Part shown: positions 15,805 through 24,575 of the stretch, one piece after another
Layout of the letters: the number at the start of each line of letters is the position of its first letter
How positions within the stretch are numbered: position 1 is the first letter of the stretch
Assembly: GCA_963695075.1 (NCBI GenBank)
Contig: CAVOFR010000007.1
Location: 1,922,001-1,986,000 of the forward strand
Direction: 5' to 3'
DNA: 64,000 nt
Origin: CAWCAL01 sp963695075
GTDB lineage: Bacteria; Actinomycetota; Acidimicrobiia; Acidimicrobiales; CAWCAL01
Notes under the pieces: generated by a model
Databases searched by the model: none
Told to the model about the DNA's origin: nothing
What the model saw: the letters and a program-made list of their open reading frames with translations, nothing else
Translations under genes and position numbers: made by a program

Positions 15805-16784
15805 CCCGATGTTGTACCGGTTGTCGCCACCGGAGTCGAGATCTCCGCGATGTGGGCGACCGCGTCACCCCGATTGACCAGTGGATGCTGGGTGTGACCG
15901 ATGATCACACCAGAGGAACGAGCGGAGACCTGGCTGAGTTTCTTGCCGAAGGGGTTGTACACCGTGGCGATGGGATCCCGAGCCTCCACCGAGTCGCCGA
16001 GGTCCACCTCGAGGTGCAGGATTCCGCTCGTCGAGGCCCGGACCCACGTGGTCGAGCGTGAGCAGGCGGTGGATGGTGTCGGAGCCGACCGAGGGGGGAT
16101 CATCCCGACCGAGGCGAGCGAGCGGAGCACGCCTGCCGTACCCGACTCGATCGGTTCGCGGTCGAACCGCTGCGCTTCGCCGGCTTCCAGGAGCAGCACG
16201 GTCGCACCGGCCTCGGTGGCCGCCTGGCGGAGCGAACCGTCCCGCGTCTTCGCGTGGACCGTGACCGGAGCTCCGAAGGCGCGCGCGAGCTCGAGGGTCC
16301 CGGGGTCGTCGAGGTCAGCACGGATGTGGGGGAGATTCACGCGGTGGTCCGAGCCGGTGTGGAGATCGAACCCCACGTCGCAGCGAGCGACGACTTCGGT
16401 CATCATCAGATGGGCGATGCGGCCGGCGAGGGACCCTCGGCGCGAGCCGGGAAACGCTCGGTTGAGGTCGCGACGGTCGGGCAGATAGCGGTCGCTCGTG
16501 TTGAAGCCGTGGACGTTCACGATGGGAACGGCGATCAGGGTTCCCGAGATGCTCGTCGTCTCGATCTCGGAGAGGACTCGACGGATGATCTCGACCCCGC
16601 AGAGCTCATCGCCGTGGACCGCGGCGTTCATCCAGACCACGGGGCCGTCGTCGCGGCCGTGGCGGACGATCAACGGGAGCGTGATCGGCGTCCCCGACAT
16701 CAGTCGGGCGATGGGGAGCTCCAGTTGCCGCCGGCGGCCGGCCGGAACCGATTCTCCAGCGATCTCGAAGGGAGCCCGTTTCAC
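15801..16784 (-). CDS. succinylglutamate desuccinylase/aspartoacylase family zinc hydrolase
   Basis: 327 residues with ATG and TGA overlaps on both sides. The motif NAAVHGDELCGVE (about residues 52-64) carries the His and Glu zinc ligands of the AstE/AspA branch of M14 carboxypeptidases, and FDLHTGSDHRVNLPH supplies the second zinc histidine region. The C-terminal domain has the usual small beta barrel (GILHLEVDLGDSVEARDPIA). It would cleave an N-acyl amino acid or a gamma-linked amino acid amide. Sitting immediately after a RimK-type ligase gene, a natural reading is that it trims or recycles the product, as this family often accompanies RimK-like ligases. Confidence 0.9.
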   Translation of the reverse strand: MKRAPFEIAGESVPAGRRRQLELPIARLMSGTPITLPLIVRHGRDDGPVVWMNAAVHGDELCGVEIIRRVLSEIETTSISGTLIAVPIVNVHGFNTSDRYLPDRRDLNRAFPGSRRGSLAGRIAHLMMTEVVARCDVGFDLHTGSDHRVNLPHIRADLDDPGTLELARAFGAPVTVHAKTRDGSLRQAATEAGATVLLLEAGEAQRFDREPIESGTAGVLRSLASVGMIPPRSAPTPSTACSRSTTWVRASTSGILHLEVDLGDSVEARDPIATVYNPFGKKLSQVSARSSGVIIGHTQHPLVNRGDAVAHIAEISTPVATTGTTSG

Positions 16785-17998
16785 GCCGTGGTCCCGTCGA
16801 CCGGGGCATCGGGCAGGGGCTCGTCGGGGAGCGGCTTCACTTTCGGACGAGCCCGCCGGCGCCGACGCTCGGGCACGAGGTCGCGCATCGCCTCCAACCG
16901 GCCGAAGCAGAGCAGGCGGTCGCCCACCTCGAGTTGGCGGCTGTGCCGAGGATTCGGGATCACCGTCGTGCCGCGGTGGAGCGTGAGGACCGAGATGTCG
17001 CGTTCGGTGAGGCCGCCGACATCCAGAGAGTGCTCGAGGACATCGGCTCCTTCGTGGATCATCAGTTCAGCCACGCCATAAGCGGCCGAAACGGTGAGCC
17101 GCTGGCGGACATCGAGCTCGGGGAAGGCGACCTGGTTCGCCATGTAGTCGATGATCGCGCCGGCGACGTCGAGCTCGGTGGCCCTCTCGATCCCCTCCAG
17201 TCCGGGAGACGAGTTCACCTCCATCACCAGCGGTCCGTGGTTGCTCTCGAGCATGTCGACACCCGCGACGCGCAGCCCCATGATCTGGGCCGACTGGACC
17301 GCAACGCGCTGGTGTTCCTCGTCGAGCTCGACCACCTCGACCGCCCCGCCCCGATGCACGTTCGACCGGAACTCGTCGCCTTGAGCCCGCCGACGCATGG
17401 CGGCGACCACGCGATCGCCGACCACGAGCGCGCGCACGTCGGTTCCCCTGCTCTCGGCGACGAAGCGCTGGATCAGCACATTCTGTTTGGTGCTCTGGAG
17501 CGTCTCGATCACGGCCTCGGCGACCTTGGTGTCCGGCGCCAGGATCACCCCGATGCCCTGGGTCCCCTCCAGGAGTTTGATCACGACGGGAGCGCCGCCG
17601 ACGCGGTCGATGGCGGCGAGCACGTCCAGACGATCGCGGACGAAGGTCGTGGCCGGAATCCCGACGTCGTGTCGGGACAGGATCTGGATCGAGCGGAGCT
17701 TGTCCCGCGAGTTCGCGATCCCGGTCGACGGGCTCGGTGTGTAGACGTCCATCTGTTCGAACTGGCGGACCACGGCCAGTCCGAAGAAGGTGATCGACGC
17801 CCCGATCCGGGGTAGCACGGCGTCGTAGTGCGGTAGCGGTTTCCCCCGGTACTGGAGATCGGGTTCGTCGCCGGCCAGGTCGATGGCGAACCGGAGTGTG
17901 TCGAGCACCCGGACCTTGTGGCCTCGGTCGAGGGCGGCGGCCTTGAGCCGCTGGGTGCTGTACGAACGAGGTGCCCTGGACAGGATTGCGAGCTTCAC
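16781..17998 (-). CDS. RimK-type ATP-grasp ligase with C-terminal RCK_C (TrkA-C) domain
   Basis: 405 residues; GTG start at 17998 overlaps the upstream stop. Residues 1-300 are a RimK-like ATP-grasp ligase: KLAILSRAPRSYSTQRL at the N-terminus, LEGTQGIGVILA as the glycine-rich loop, and VMEVNSSPGLEGIE as the magnesium-binding motif. Residues about 310-385 (MIHEGADVLEHSLDVGGL, then ISVLTLHRGTTVIPNPRHSR and LEVGDRLLCFG) read as an RCK_C domain of the kind that binds ligands in potassium channels. RimK adds glutamates to protein S6 or makes poly-glutamate; here the acceptor is unknown. The RCK_C part probably senses a small ligand and controls the ligase. A basic tail (RRRRRARPKVK) ends the protein. 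Confidence 0.9.
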   Translation of the reverse strand: MKLAILSRAPRSYSTQRLKAAALDRGHKVRVLDTLRFAIDLAGDEPDLQYRGKPLPHYDAVLPRIGASITFFGLAVVRQFEQMDVYTPSPSTGIANSRDKLRSIQILSRHDVGIPATTFVRDRLDVLAAIDRVGGAPVVIKLLEGTQGIGVILAPDTKVAEAVIETLQSTKQNVLIQRFVAESRGTDVRALVVGDRVVAAMRRRAQGDEFRSNVHRGGAVEVVELDEEHQRVAVQSAQIMGLRVAGVDMLESNHGPLVMEVNSSPGLEGIERATELDVAGAIIDYMANQVAFPELDVRQRLTVSAAYGVAELMIHEGADVLEHSLDVGGLTERDISVLTLHRGTTVIPNPRHSRQLEVGDRLLCFGRLEAMRDLVPERRRRRARPKVKPLPDEPLPDAPVDGTTA

Positions 17999-18444
17999 GA
18001 CTGGCCTCCGTGGAGAAACGAGTGGCCGGGATCGACCGTGAACTTCCGGCGTATCGCCGATCGACCCAGCAGCATGCGGAAGCCCATCGCATCCCGTGAG
18101 GTCAGCGTGATCTCGATTTCGAACCGGTGCCCACCGATCAAGAGCGGGGTTCTGATCAACGGCCGGAGCTCGGCGGTACCGGTCGACGGCCGCACGCGAC
18201 GGAACCCCACGACGGGGCAGCAGACTTCGACTGCAGATCGGGCGGAGCGCTGGATGGGGTGGATCTGGAACCGGACGTGCGCGTCGTCGACGTCTCCCTG
18301 TACGGACAGGTCGAAGGCGTGCAGCGACGACGTCCGCGCCCCCGTGTCGATCTTGGCCTTGATCGGATCGGGGCAGAGCTCGGGCAGGGTGACCCACTCC
18401 CGCCACCCGATCGGTTCCAGCACTCTCCTACGGCCCGTCGACAT
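17995..18444 (-). CDS. RimB-like aspartic-fold protease (PF05618, 'ATP-dependent zinc protease')
   Basis: 149 residues; the ATG at 18444 was chosen over upstream starts that would run into the divergent nth promoter. The retropepsin-like motif AKIDTGARTSSLHA (Asp near residue 33) is diagnostic of PF05618, and FRMLLGRSAIRRKF matches the conserved C-terminal block. In Pseudomonas the homologue RimB acts with RimK to remove glutamate residues from ribosomal protein S6; the name zinc protease is historical. Its coupled translation with the RimK-RCK_C gene supports a ligase-protease pair. No signal peptide. Confidence 0.85.
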   Translation of the reverse strand: MSTGRRRVLEPIGWREWVTLPELCPDPIKAKIDTGARTSSLHAFDLSVQGDVDDAHVRFQIHPIQRSARSAVEVCCPVVGFRRVRPSTGTAELRPLIRTPLLIGGHRFEIEITLTSRDAMGFRMLLGRSAIRRKFTVDPGHSFLHGGQS

Positions 18445-18538
18445 CCCGAGAGTCTGGCAGGCGCGGGCGGGCCTCGGACTCTCGATGGTCGAGGTCATCG
18501 CCGCGGGCCAAAGGGTGAGGTCGATAGCCTCCGCCCCC

Positions 18539-19186
18539 ATGCGACGTTCAGAGAAGGCCGAACGGATCGGCGAGATCCTCGACGACCTGTACCCGCAACC
18601 TCCTGTCCCTCTGGATCACACCGACCCGTACACGCTGCTCGTGGCGGTCGCCCTCTCGGCTCAGACGACGGACAAGAAGGTCAACGAGGTGACGCCGGCG
18701 CTGTTCGCGGCGGCGGCCTCACCAGAGGAGATGGCCGCGCTGGACCCCGAGCGGATCCTCGAGCTCATCCGCGAGATCGGCCTGGCTCCGACGAAGGCCC
18801 GCAACCTGTCGAGGATGGCCCATCAGATCCTGGAGCACGGTGGTGAGATCCGACCGGAATGGGACTTCCTCGAGTCGCTGGCCGGCGTGGGTCACAAGAC
18901 GGCGAGCGTCGTCATGGCCCAGGCCTTCGGAGTCCCGGCGTTTCCGGTCGATACCCATATCCATCGACTGGCGGCACGCTGGGGCCTCTCCAACGGCACG
19001 TCGGTCGAGCGCACCGAGAAGGACCTGAAGGCGGTGTTTCCCGAGGGGACATGGAACCGCCGCCATCTCCAGATCATCTACTTCGGCCGCGAGTACTGCC
19101 CGGCCCGCCGCCACGACATGGAAGCCTGCGAGATCTGCTCGTGGGCCGCGACGAAGAAGCGCATCGCCGAAGAGGCGAGGGGCTGA
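18539..19186 (+). CDS. nth: endonuclease III, variant C-terminal cysteine pattern
   Basis: 215 residues. It has the HhH-GPD core: VALSAQTTDKKVNEV, the helix-hairpin-helix LAGVGHKTASVV with the catalytic Lys near 120, and the catalytic Asp in FPVDTHIHRL near 138. This bifunctional glycosylase/AP lyase removes oxidised pyrimidines in base-excision repair. The C-terminus departs from the canonical C-x6-C-x2-C-x5-C iron-sulfur loop: it reads YCPARRHDMEACEICSW, giving C-x9-C-x2-C and no fourth cysteine, so the 4Fe-4S cluster is probably absent or altered. Divergent from the rimB-like gene with 94 bp between starts. Confidence 0.93.
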   Translation: MRRSEKAERIGEILDDLYPQPPVPLDHTDPYTLLVAVALSAQTTDKKVNEVTPALFAAAASPEEMAALDPERILELIREIGLAPTKARNLSRMAHQILEHGGEIRPEWDFLESLAGVGHKTASVVMAQAFGVPAFPVDTHIHRLAARWGLSNGTSVERTEKDLKAVFPEGTWNRRHLQIIYFGREYCPARRHDMEACEICSWAATKKRIAEEARG

Positions 19187-19253
19187 ACGGCGGTGGGTGC
19201 CGCGTCCAATGTTGTTGCATGCTTGTGGAACAAATCCGCGAAGGAGTTACGCC

Positions 19254-20198
19254 ATGAACGAACTCGATGGACGGGTTGCCGCCGACCGATCCTCTCGGCG
19301 GAGCTTCCTGGGCCTCTCCGCCAGCGGTGCGGCAGCCGCCGTCCTGACCGCCTGTTCCGGGTCGGACACGGCAGCGACCCCGGCCACGATCACCTCGACC
19401 TCGACTGCGGTCCCGGTGGCCGACCCTGCCGTCCTCCCCGACAGCGGCGAAGCCCGCGACGAAGTGACGATGATCGACGGGTCACCGCGATTCGAGCCGA
19501 GCGATGAGCGGTTCATGTGGACCGACGCCCGGATCCTGATGGTCACCACCGATGTCGATGCGGCGGCCGCCGCGTCGTTTCTCCCTCCCGGGCTCGAACC
19601 GACCTCGCCGGCCCGGTCCACGTTCTTCGTGGCGCACTACCCCGAGACGAACTTCGGGTCGGTGTACAACGAAGCGGCCATTCTGATCCATGCCACCGAC
19701 CGGGCCGGCTCGGCGTGGCACTGTCCGTGGATGGTCGTCGACGAGGACACGGCGCTCATCTACGGGCGGGAGTTCCTCGGCTTTCCGAAGAAGTTGGCCG
19801 GTATCCACCTCGACGAGACCGAAGACCTCGTCGTCGGCTCGGCGGTCCGACGGGGCCAGGAGATCCTTCGGATCGAAGCCGACCCGGCATCCCTCGCCGA
19901 CGAGGCCGGACCGGTGTGGAGCGAACGCCTGGTCAACGCCCACGGATCGGTGATCGGTGGCATGCGCCTGCTCGAGATTCCGATCTGGCCCGAAGAGGTG
20001 ACCGCGCGGCGGGTCGGCGAGGCGACCGTGACGTTGGGCGACACCGACCGGGACCCGTACGGCCGGCTGCTCGGCGGTCGGGGCGAGGCGATCCTGGCGA
20101 CGGTGAGCTTCGCGGAGTTCACCCCCGACGCGGCCGTGCCCGGTGAGGTTCTGCCGGTCGAATGGGCGTTCGAGCAGTCCCTCGTGCGGGCCCGTTGA
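19254..20198 (+). CDS. Tat-exported lipoprotein of the acetoacetate decarboxylase superfamily
   Basis: 314 residues from an ATG with AAGGAG upstream; longer in-frame starts would place bases before the signal. The N-terminus has twin arginines in SSRRSFLGLSASGAAAAVL and a lipobox ending LTAC, so it is exported folded and lipid-anchored. The mature part matches the acetoacetate decarboxylase fold: FVAHYPETNFGSVYNEAAIL and YGREFLGFPKKLAG, where one of the two lysines (near 178) aligns with the Schiff-base lysine of the family. Extracytoplasmic members are unusual, and the reaction may be decarboxylation, hydration or aldol chemistry on an unknown substrate. Confidence 0.85.
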   Translation: MNELDGRVAADRSSRRSFLGLSASGAAAAVLTACSGSDTAATPATITSTSTAVPVADPAVLPDSGEARDEVTMIDGSPRFEPSDERFMWTDARILMVTTDVDAAAAASFLPPGLEPTSPARSTFFVAHYPETNFGSVYNEAAILIHATDRAGSAWHCPWMVVDEDTALIYGREFLGFPKKLAGIHLDETEDLVVGSAVRRGQEILRIEADPASLADEAGPVWSERLVNAHGSVIGGMRLLEIPIWPEEVTARRVGEATVTLGDTDRDPYGRLLGGRGEAILATVSFAEFTPDAAVPGEVLPVEWAFEQSLVRAR

Positions 20199-20211
20199 GC
20201 GCCGCGCCTAC

Positions 20212-20268
20212 GAACAGGGTGGACCCGGCCGTCGGAAGCCGACGGTGAGGGACCAGATTTCGGGTGGG
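20212..20268 (+). repeat. 57-bp intergenic hairpin repeat, copy 2
   Basis: This starts 13 bases after the stop of the decarboxylase-fold gene, in the same orientation to its upstream gene as copy 1 at 13521-13577. It carries GAACAGGGTGG, the hairpin CCGTCGG/CCGACGG (20229-20245) and GGGACCAGATTTCGGGTGGG. The tail of 15 bases GGGACCAGATTTCGG is identical in both copies although neither is coding, so it is conserved beyond what hairpin pairing needs. Confidence 0.75.
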
Positions 20269-20296
20269 TGGGTGGTGGGGTGCGTAGGGTGACGGG

Positions 20297-21778
20297 ATGA
20301 TCAGCCGGCCGGTTGCTGCGCTCGGCGCCGTCCTCGTTCTCGTCGCGGCGTGCGGCGGCGGGGGAGACGGCCCGGGAGGTGAGACGATGTCCGATCCGAC
20401 CTCGACGCCGGCGATTCCCGCCGAACCTGTCGTCCCCGACGGGCCGACCATGCAGGGCTGGGTCGAGACCGTGGTGGACTTCGGCGTGCGCCGACCCGGC
20501 TACGGCGCGGATGATGAGGTCTCCGACTGGATCGCCGAGCAGTTCGAGACTGCCGGACTGGACGGTGTCGCCCTGGAACCGGTCCAGGTCAATCGGTGGA
20601 CCCCGGACGTCTGCCGGCTCACCTGGTGGAGCGACGCCGCACCCGGGGAAGCAACGAGAATCGACTGCTTCGCCCTCCCCTATTCCAATCCGGACGTCGA
20701 CCTGACGGCGACGATCGTGTTGGACGACGGCGGGGCCGACATCAGCGGCGCGCTGGCCGTCGTGCGCAACGAGTTCCGCGAGGTGCCGCAGTCGTTCTTC
20801 GCGGCGGAAGCCCTCGACGTGGTGGCCCCCGACGAGTTCATCGAGACCGACAGCCAGCCCATCCCCTTCGGGTTTCGCAACGGTGAGCTCCTCGGTGATT
20901 TCTTCGTGTCGACCGAGTCCCGAGGCGGGACAGGCCTGATCGGCGTCCTGGACGGCCTCGGGACCGATCGGTACTACGCGCCCTATACAGGCGAGGATCG
21001 CGAGCTACCGGCCGCGTGGCTGGCCGAGGCGGCTGGGGAGCAACTGCTCGCGGCGGCGGCCGCGGGTCCGGTAACGGCGCGACTCGAGGTCACCGCGGGC
21101 CGCGAGCCCGTCGAGTCGGCCAACGTCGTCGGTGTGCTGCCCGGGGCCGGCGACTCCTGGGTTGTGATCGGTACACACCACGACGCTCCCTGGGCGTCGG
21201 CGGTCGAGGACGCGACCGGCATCGCCATGGTCCTGGCCCAGGCTCACCACTGGGCCGGAATTCCGGAGTCCGAGCGCCCGCACAACCTGGCGTTCGTGGC
21301 TACCGCCGGGCACATGGCCGGGGCGGCGGGCGCGGTCGGCTTCGTCGCAGACCACGCGGACATGCTCGATGCCACGGTGCTCGAGGTCCACCTCGAGCAC
21401 CTCGGTCTGCGGGCCTCCCACTCCGAGGAGGGCCTGGTCGTGAGTGGTGGGTCCGAGGTTCGCTGGTGGTTCACGACGGACCGGGCCGATCTCCGGACCC
21501 TGGTGACCGACGCGCTGCGAGCTGAAGGGCTCGAGCGTGACCTGGTGGTCCCGGCGGCGGGCTTCTTCGGTGCGGAGGGGCCGCTGAGCGACGCGGCTCC
21601 GTTCTTCTGGGCCGACGTGCCGATCGTGAGCTTGATCTCGGCGCCGCTGTACCTGTTCGACTCGCGCGACACCATCGACAAGGTGGACGTCGCGGGCATG
21701 GTCGACGTGACAGCAGCCACGACCCGCATGATCGAGGGAACCGGTGCCCTGAGCACGACCCGCCCATCCGAAGGCTGA
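20297..21778 (+). CDS. M28-family metallopeptidase-like lipoprotein
   Basis: 493 residues. The N-terminus MISRPVAALGAVLVLVAACG is a lipoprotein signal with lipobox VAAC. The peptidase domain shows VVIGTHHDAPWASAVEDATG, where the His-x-Asp and the later Asp correspond to the first zinc ligands of M28 aminopeptidases. The usual Glu-Glu pair is less clear; EVHLEHLGL stands at about the expected place. It is probably a surface-anchored zinc aminopeptidase or a degenerate relative. The gene follows repeat copy 2 and may share transcription with the preceding lipoprotein gene. Confidence 0.78.
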   Translation: MISRPVAALGAVLVLVAACGGGGDGPGGETMSDPTSTPAIPAEPVVPDGPTMQGWVETVVDFGVRRPGYGADDEVSDWIAEQFETAGLDGVALEPVQVNRWTPDVCRLTWWSDAAPGEATRIDCFALPYSNPDVDLTATIVLDDGGADISGALAVVRNEFREVPQSFFAAEALDVVAPDEFIETDSQPIPFGFRNGELLGDFFVSTESRGGTGLIGVLDGLGTDRYYAPYTGEDRELPAAWLAEAAGEQLLAAAAAGPVTARLEVTAGREPVESANVVGVLPGAGDSWVVIGTHHDAPWASAVEDATGIAMVLAQAHHWAGIPESERPHNLAFVATAGHMAGAAGAVGFVADHADMLDATVLEVHLEHLGLRASHSEEGLVVSGGSEVRWWFTTDRADLRTLVTDALRAEGLERDLVVPAAGFFGAEGPLSDAAPFFWADVPIVSLISAPLYLFDSRDTIDKVDVAGMVDVTAATTRMIEGTGALSTTRPSEG

Positions 21779-21831
21779 TCCGTCGCCGGGGTCGGGGGCG
21801 ATCCGCCCGGGCCCGGTCCGGCACCCTAACT

Positions 21832-23196
21832 ATGGTGGCGTCGGTGGGCGATCAGAGCATCGGGCCAACAACCAGTCTGAACCCGCCCCGCCTGGCCCGC
21901 GCTTCTGTGCTCGGCATGAACCTCTTGGGTCTGGTGATGATCTTCGTCGTGGCGGTGGCGATCCGTCTGGTGTTCGTCGCGGCCGTCAGCCAGGATTCCG
22001 AGCCCGGCTTCCTGGTCGACTTCGACCCGATCTACTACCACCGCCAGGCGCTGACCGTCGCGGACGGGAGGGGCTTCATCGCGCCCTATGCGCTGGACGG
22101 GAACCTGAACGGCCCATCCCTCGAGTCTGCCGCGCATCCGCCGGGGACGATCACCGTCCTGGCCGCAGTGTCCAAGCTCGGCTTGCGGTCCTTCACGGGC
22201 CACCGCATCGTGGTGGCGATGCTGGGCGCACTCGCCGCTCCGGTGGTGGCGCTCCTCGCCGCTCGGCTCTCCAACCGCCGTGCGGGATATATCGCCGGGT
22301 ACCTCATCGCGGTGCTACCCAGCTTCTGGCTCTTCGACGGCCTTCTCATGCCCGAGGGCCTCGCCGGCACCCTGACCGCTGCGGTTCTCCTGGCCCTCGT
22401 GCTCGCGATGGAACGTGGGGGTAGTTGGTCCCTCGTTGCCGTTGGCGGGTTGATCGGGCTGGCGGCACTGACCCGTGGAGAGCTCCTGCTCCTCCTCCCT
22501 GTCGCACTCGCCGTTGGGTGGGTGTCCGCGTCTGGTCAAAGGTGGGTTCGGTCCAGCCTCCTGGTGGTCGCGGGATGTCTGGTCGTACTCGCTCCCTGGA
22601 TCGCGTTCAATCAATCGCGGTTCGAGAAGCCGGTCGTGCTGACTACGGCCTCCGACACCGTTCTCGCGGGCGCGAACTGCCCGATCACCTTCTACGGTCC
22701 CGGGATCGGGAGCTGGTCTCCGGACTGTGTCGGTGACCTGGCCACCGAGGTGGAGGACGAGTCCGTGGTTGCGGCCCGGCTGCGCCGCGGTGCCCTTTCG
22801 TACGCCCGATCGAACGTTCGGCAGGTCCCGCTCGTCGGGCTCGCCAGGCTGGGGCGGATGTGGGAGCTCTACAAGCCCGGAGGCAACGTCGACATCGGTG
22901 ATCTGCAACGACGGCCGAGGGTCTGGACCTGGGTCGGGGTGGGCGCGCTCGTCTGCCTTCTTCCTCTCGGGGTTGTCGGCGCTCGGCGGCTCCGGCGGGA
23001 CAAGGCGGAGCTGATGATGTTGCTCGCCATGCCGGTCATCGTGTCGGTGACCGCGCTGGTGGCCTACGGGAATCCGCGCTTCAGGCGGCCGGCGGAGATC
23101 AGCCTGGTGGTCTTCGCCGCGATCGGTGCCGACATCGTGGCGAGACGAGTCGCGACGCGGAGAGACGACCGCAGGGAGCGGCAGGCGATCTCCTAG
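21832..23196 (+). CDS. GT39/ArnT-like membrane glycosyltransferase
   Basis: 454 residues and about ten hydrophobic helices, starting with LLGLVMIFVVAVAIRLVFVAA. After helix 1 comes the acidic loop VDFDPIYYHRQALTVADGRGF-type segment, the place of the catalytic Asp in polyprenyl-phosphate-dependent glycosyltransferases of the GT-C fold. Later helices (VVALLAARLSNRRAGYIAGY, GLAGTLTAAVLLALVLA) fit the PMT/ArnT pattern. A periplasmic C-terminal part is short. It would move a sugar from a lipid carrier to a lipid or protein outside the membrane. Neighbours give no clue to acceptor. Confidence 0.82.
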   Translation: MVASVGDQSIGPTTSLNPPRLARASVLGMNLLGLVMIFVVAVAIRLVFVAAVSQDSEPGFLVDFDPIYYHRQALTVADGRGFIAPYALDGNLNGPSLESAAHPPGTITVLAAVSKLGLRSFTGHRIVVAMLGALAAPVVALLAARLSNRRAGYIAGYLIAVLPSFWLFDGLLMPEGLAGTLTAAVLLALVLAMERGGSWSLVAVGGLIGLAALTRGELLLLLPVALAVGWVSASGQRWVRSSLLVVAGCLVVLAPWIAFNQSRFEKPVVLTTASDTVLAGANCPITFYGPGIGSWSPDCVGDLATEVEDESVVAARLRRGALSYARSNVRQVPLVGLARLGRMWELYKPGGNVDIGDLQRRPRVWTWVGVGALVCLLPLGVVGARRLRRDKAELMMLLAMPVIVSVTALVAYGNPRFRRPAEISLVVFAAIGADIVARRVATRRDDRRERQAIS

Positions 23197-23310
23197 GGTT
23201 CATCACCTCTCGTCGCTCCGTCGATCGGCGCGGAGGCCCCCGGTGGTTCCTCTCGTAGGCTCGAGGCGCGGTACGGACCAGCAGCGCCCTGGCATGGAAG
23301 AGGGGAACGA

Positions 23311-24534
23311 GTGTCGAACGACGGACCATGGTCGTTACCCCCGCCGCCGTCGCCTCCGACCCTGCCGCCGTCATCCCCGGGGGACCGTTCGCAGCTGCCA
23401 CCTCCGCCGAGTGGGCCGGTCGGTCCGGATCGCGCCAACACGGGCCGCAACGTCCTGATCGGCGTCGGCGTGGTGGTGGTCCTGCTCCTCCTCGGGGTCA
23501 TCCTGGCCGCGACCCGAGGTGGTGGGAGCGATGACGTGGCCTCCCCGGGGTCCGACGATGGGTCGGGCGGCACCCCTCTCGACCCCGGGTCTGATCCCTT
23601 CGGCTTGCCCGGACTGGGATCCGGCCAGCCCTTCCGACCCGACAGCGTCTCCATCGGCGCGGGCTCGGTGTGGGTTTCCGACTCTGCGTGTGGGGTCGTG
23701 GTCCGCATCGACCCCGAGGCCGAGGAGGTCATCGGCTCGATCGACATCGGAGGTTCCGCGTCGGGGACCACATTCGCCGACGGCTCGGTGTGGGTCGGGA
23801 ACCGGTCGGCGCAGAGCATCGTGAGACTCGATCCGAGCACCAACCGGGTGCGGGCCGTGATCCCGGTTCCGGGGAGCCCGCTCGGTCTGGCGTCCGGTGA
23901 CGGCAGCGTGTGGGCGGTCGATCAGGTCGGCAATGCCGTGCATCGCATCGACCCGGCGACCGACGAGGTCGTGTCCACGACAGGGGTCGGGAGCTTCCCG
24001 CACTACGTCGCGGTGAACGACGGTGCCGCATGGGTGACCAACGTCGAAGACGGCACGGTGTCGAGGATCGATCCCATAGCGGACGAGGTCGTCGCCACGA
24101 TCCCGACCGGGCCCGGAGCGATCCACGTGGTCGAGGCGCTCGGCAGCGCATGGGTGACCAACACCAATAACGCGAGCGTGACGCGGATCGATAGGCGCAC
24201 CAACGAGGTCGAGGCGACCATCGCCGTGGAGTCGCAGCCGCATGCCCATGCGTTCGCGGCCGGAAGCGTGTGGGTCGGTACCGAGTCGGGCCGGCTGTCG
24301 CGCATCGACCCGGAGACGAACCTGGCATCCACGGTGCCCGACGCTGACTTCGTCTCGATCGACATGGCGGTCGACGGCGACGAGATCTGGGTGGCGGACG
24401 GCTTCGCCGGTACCGTCGTGCGATTCGATGCGGGTTCCGAGACGGTCGCCGCCACGATCGACCTGCTCGAGTTCGGCGACTGCGAGACATTCCGGAACGA
24501 GGCCTTGACCCCTGAGCAGCCGTCGTCGGTCTGA
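23311..24534 (+). CDS. membrane-anchored YncE/Vgb-like beta-propeller
   Basis: 407 residues, GTG start. A proline-rich cytoplasmic segment (PPPPSPPTLPPSSPGD) leads to one helix, VLIGVGVVVVLLLLGVILAA (about 50-70), then an outer domain of about seven repeated blades. Each repeat has the pattern GSVWVxxxxxxxVxRIDPxTNxV, for example GSVWVGNRSAQSIVRLDPST and AAWVTNVEDGTVSRIDP. Such YVTN or virginiamycin-B-lyase-like propellers serve as binding scaffolds; Vgb lyase active residues are not identified here. No enzymatic role is assigned. The gene is convergent with the next one, with 41 bp between stops. Confidence 0.85.
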   Translation: MSNDGPWSLPPPPSPPTLPPSSPGDRSQLPPPPSGPVGPDRANTGRNVLIGVGVVVVLLLLGVILAATRGGGSDDVASPGSDDGSGGTPLDPGSDPFGLPGLGSGQPFRPDSVSIGAGSVWVSDSACGVVVRIDPEAEEVIGSIDIGGSASGTTFADGSVWVGNRSAQSIVRLDPSTNRVRAVIPVPGSPLGLASGDGSVWAVDQVGNAVHRIDPATDEVVSTTGVGSFPHYVAVNDGAAWVTNVEDGTVSRIDPIADEVVATIPTGPGAIHVVEALGSAWVTNTNNASVTRIDRRTNEVEATIAVESQPHAHAFAAGSVWVGTESGRLSRIDPETNLASTVPDADFVSIDMAVDGDEIWVADGFAGTVVRFDAGSETVAATIDLLEFGDCETFRNEALTPEQPSSV

Positions 24535-24575
24535 CGGATGGGTCCCGACCAGACGCCCGCCCCGGCGCGAAGCGC

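Noticed and set aside
23640..24400. Recurring GGC...GTGTGGGT-like DNA repeats
   Set aside because: They are the blade repeats of the beta-propeller coding sequence.
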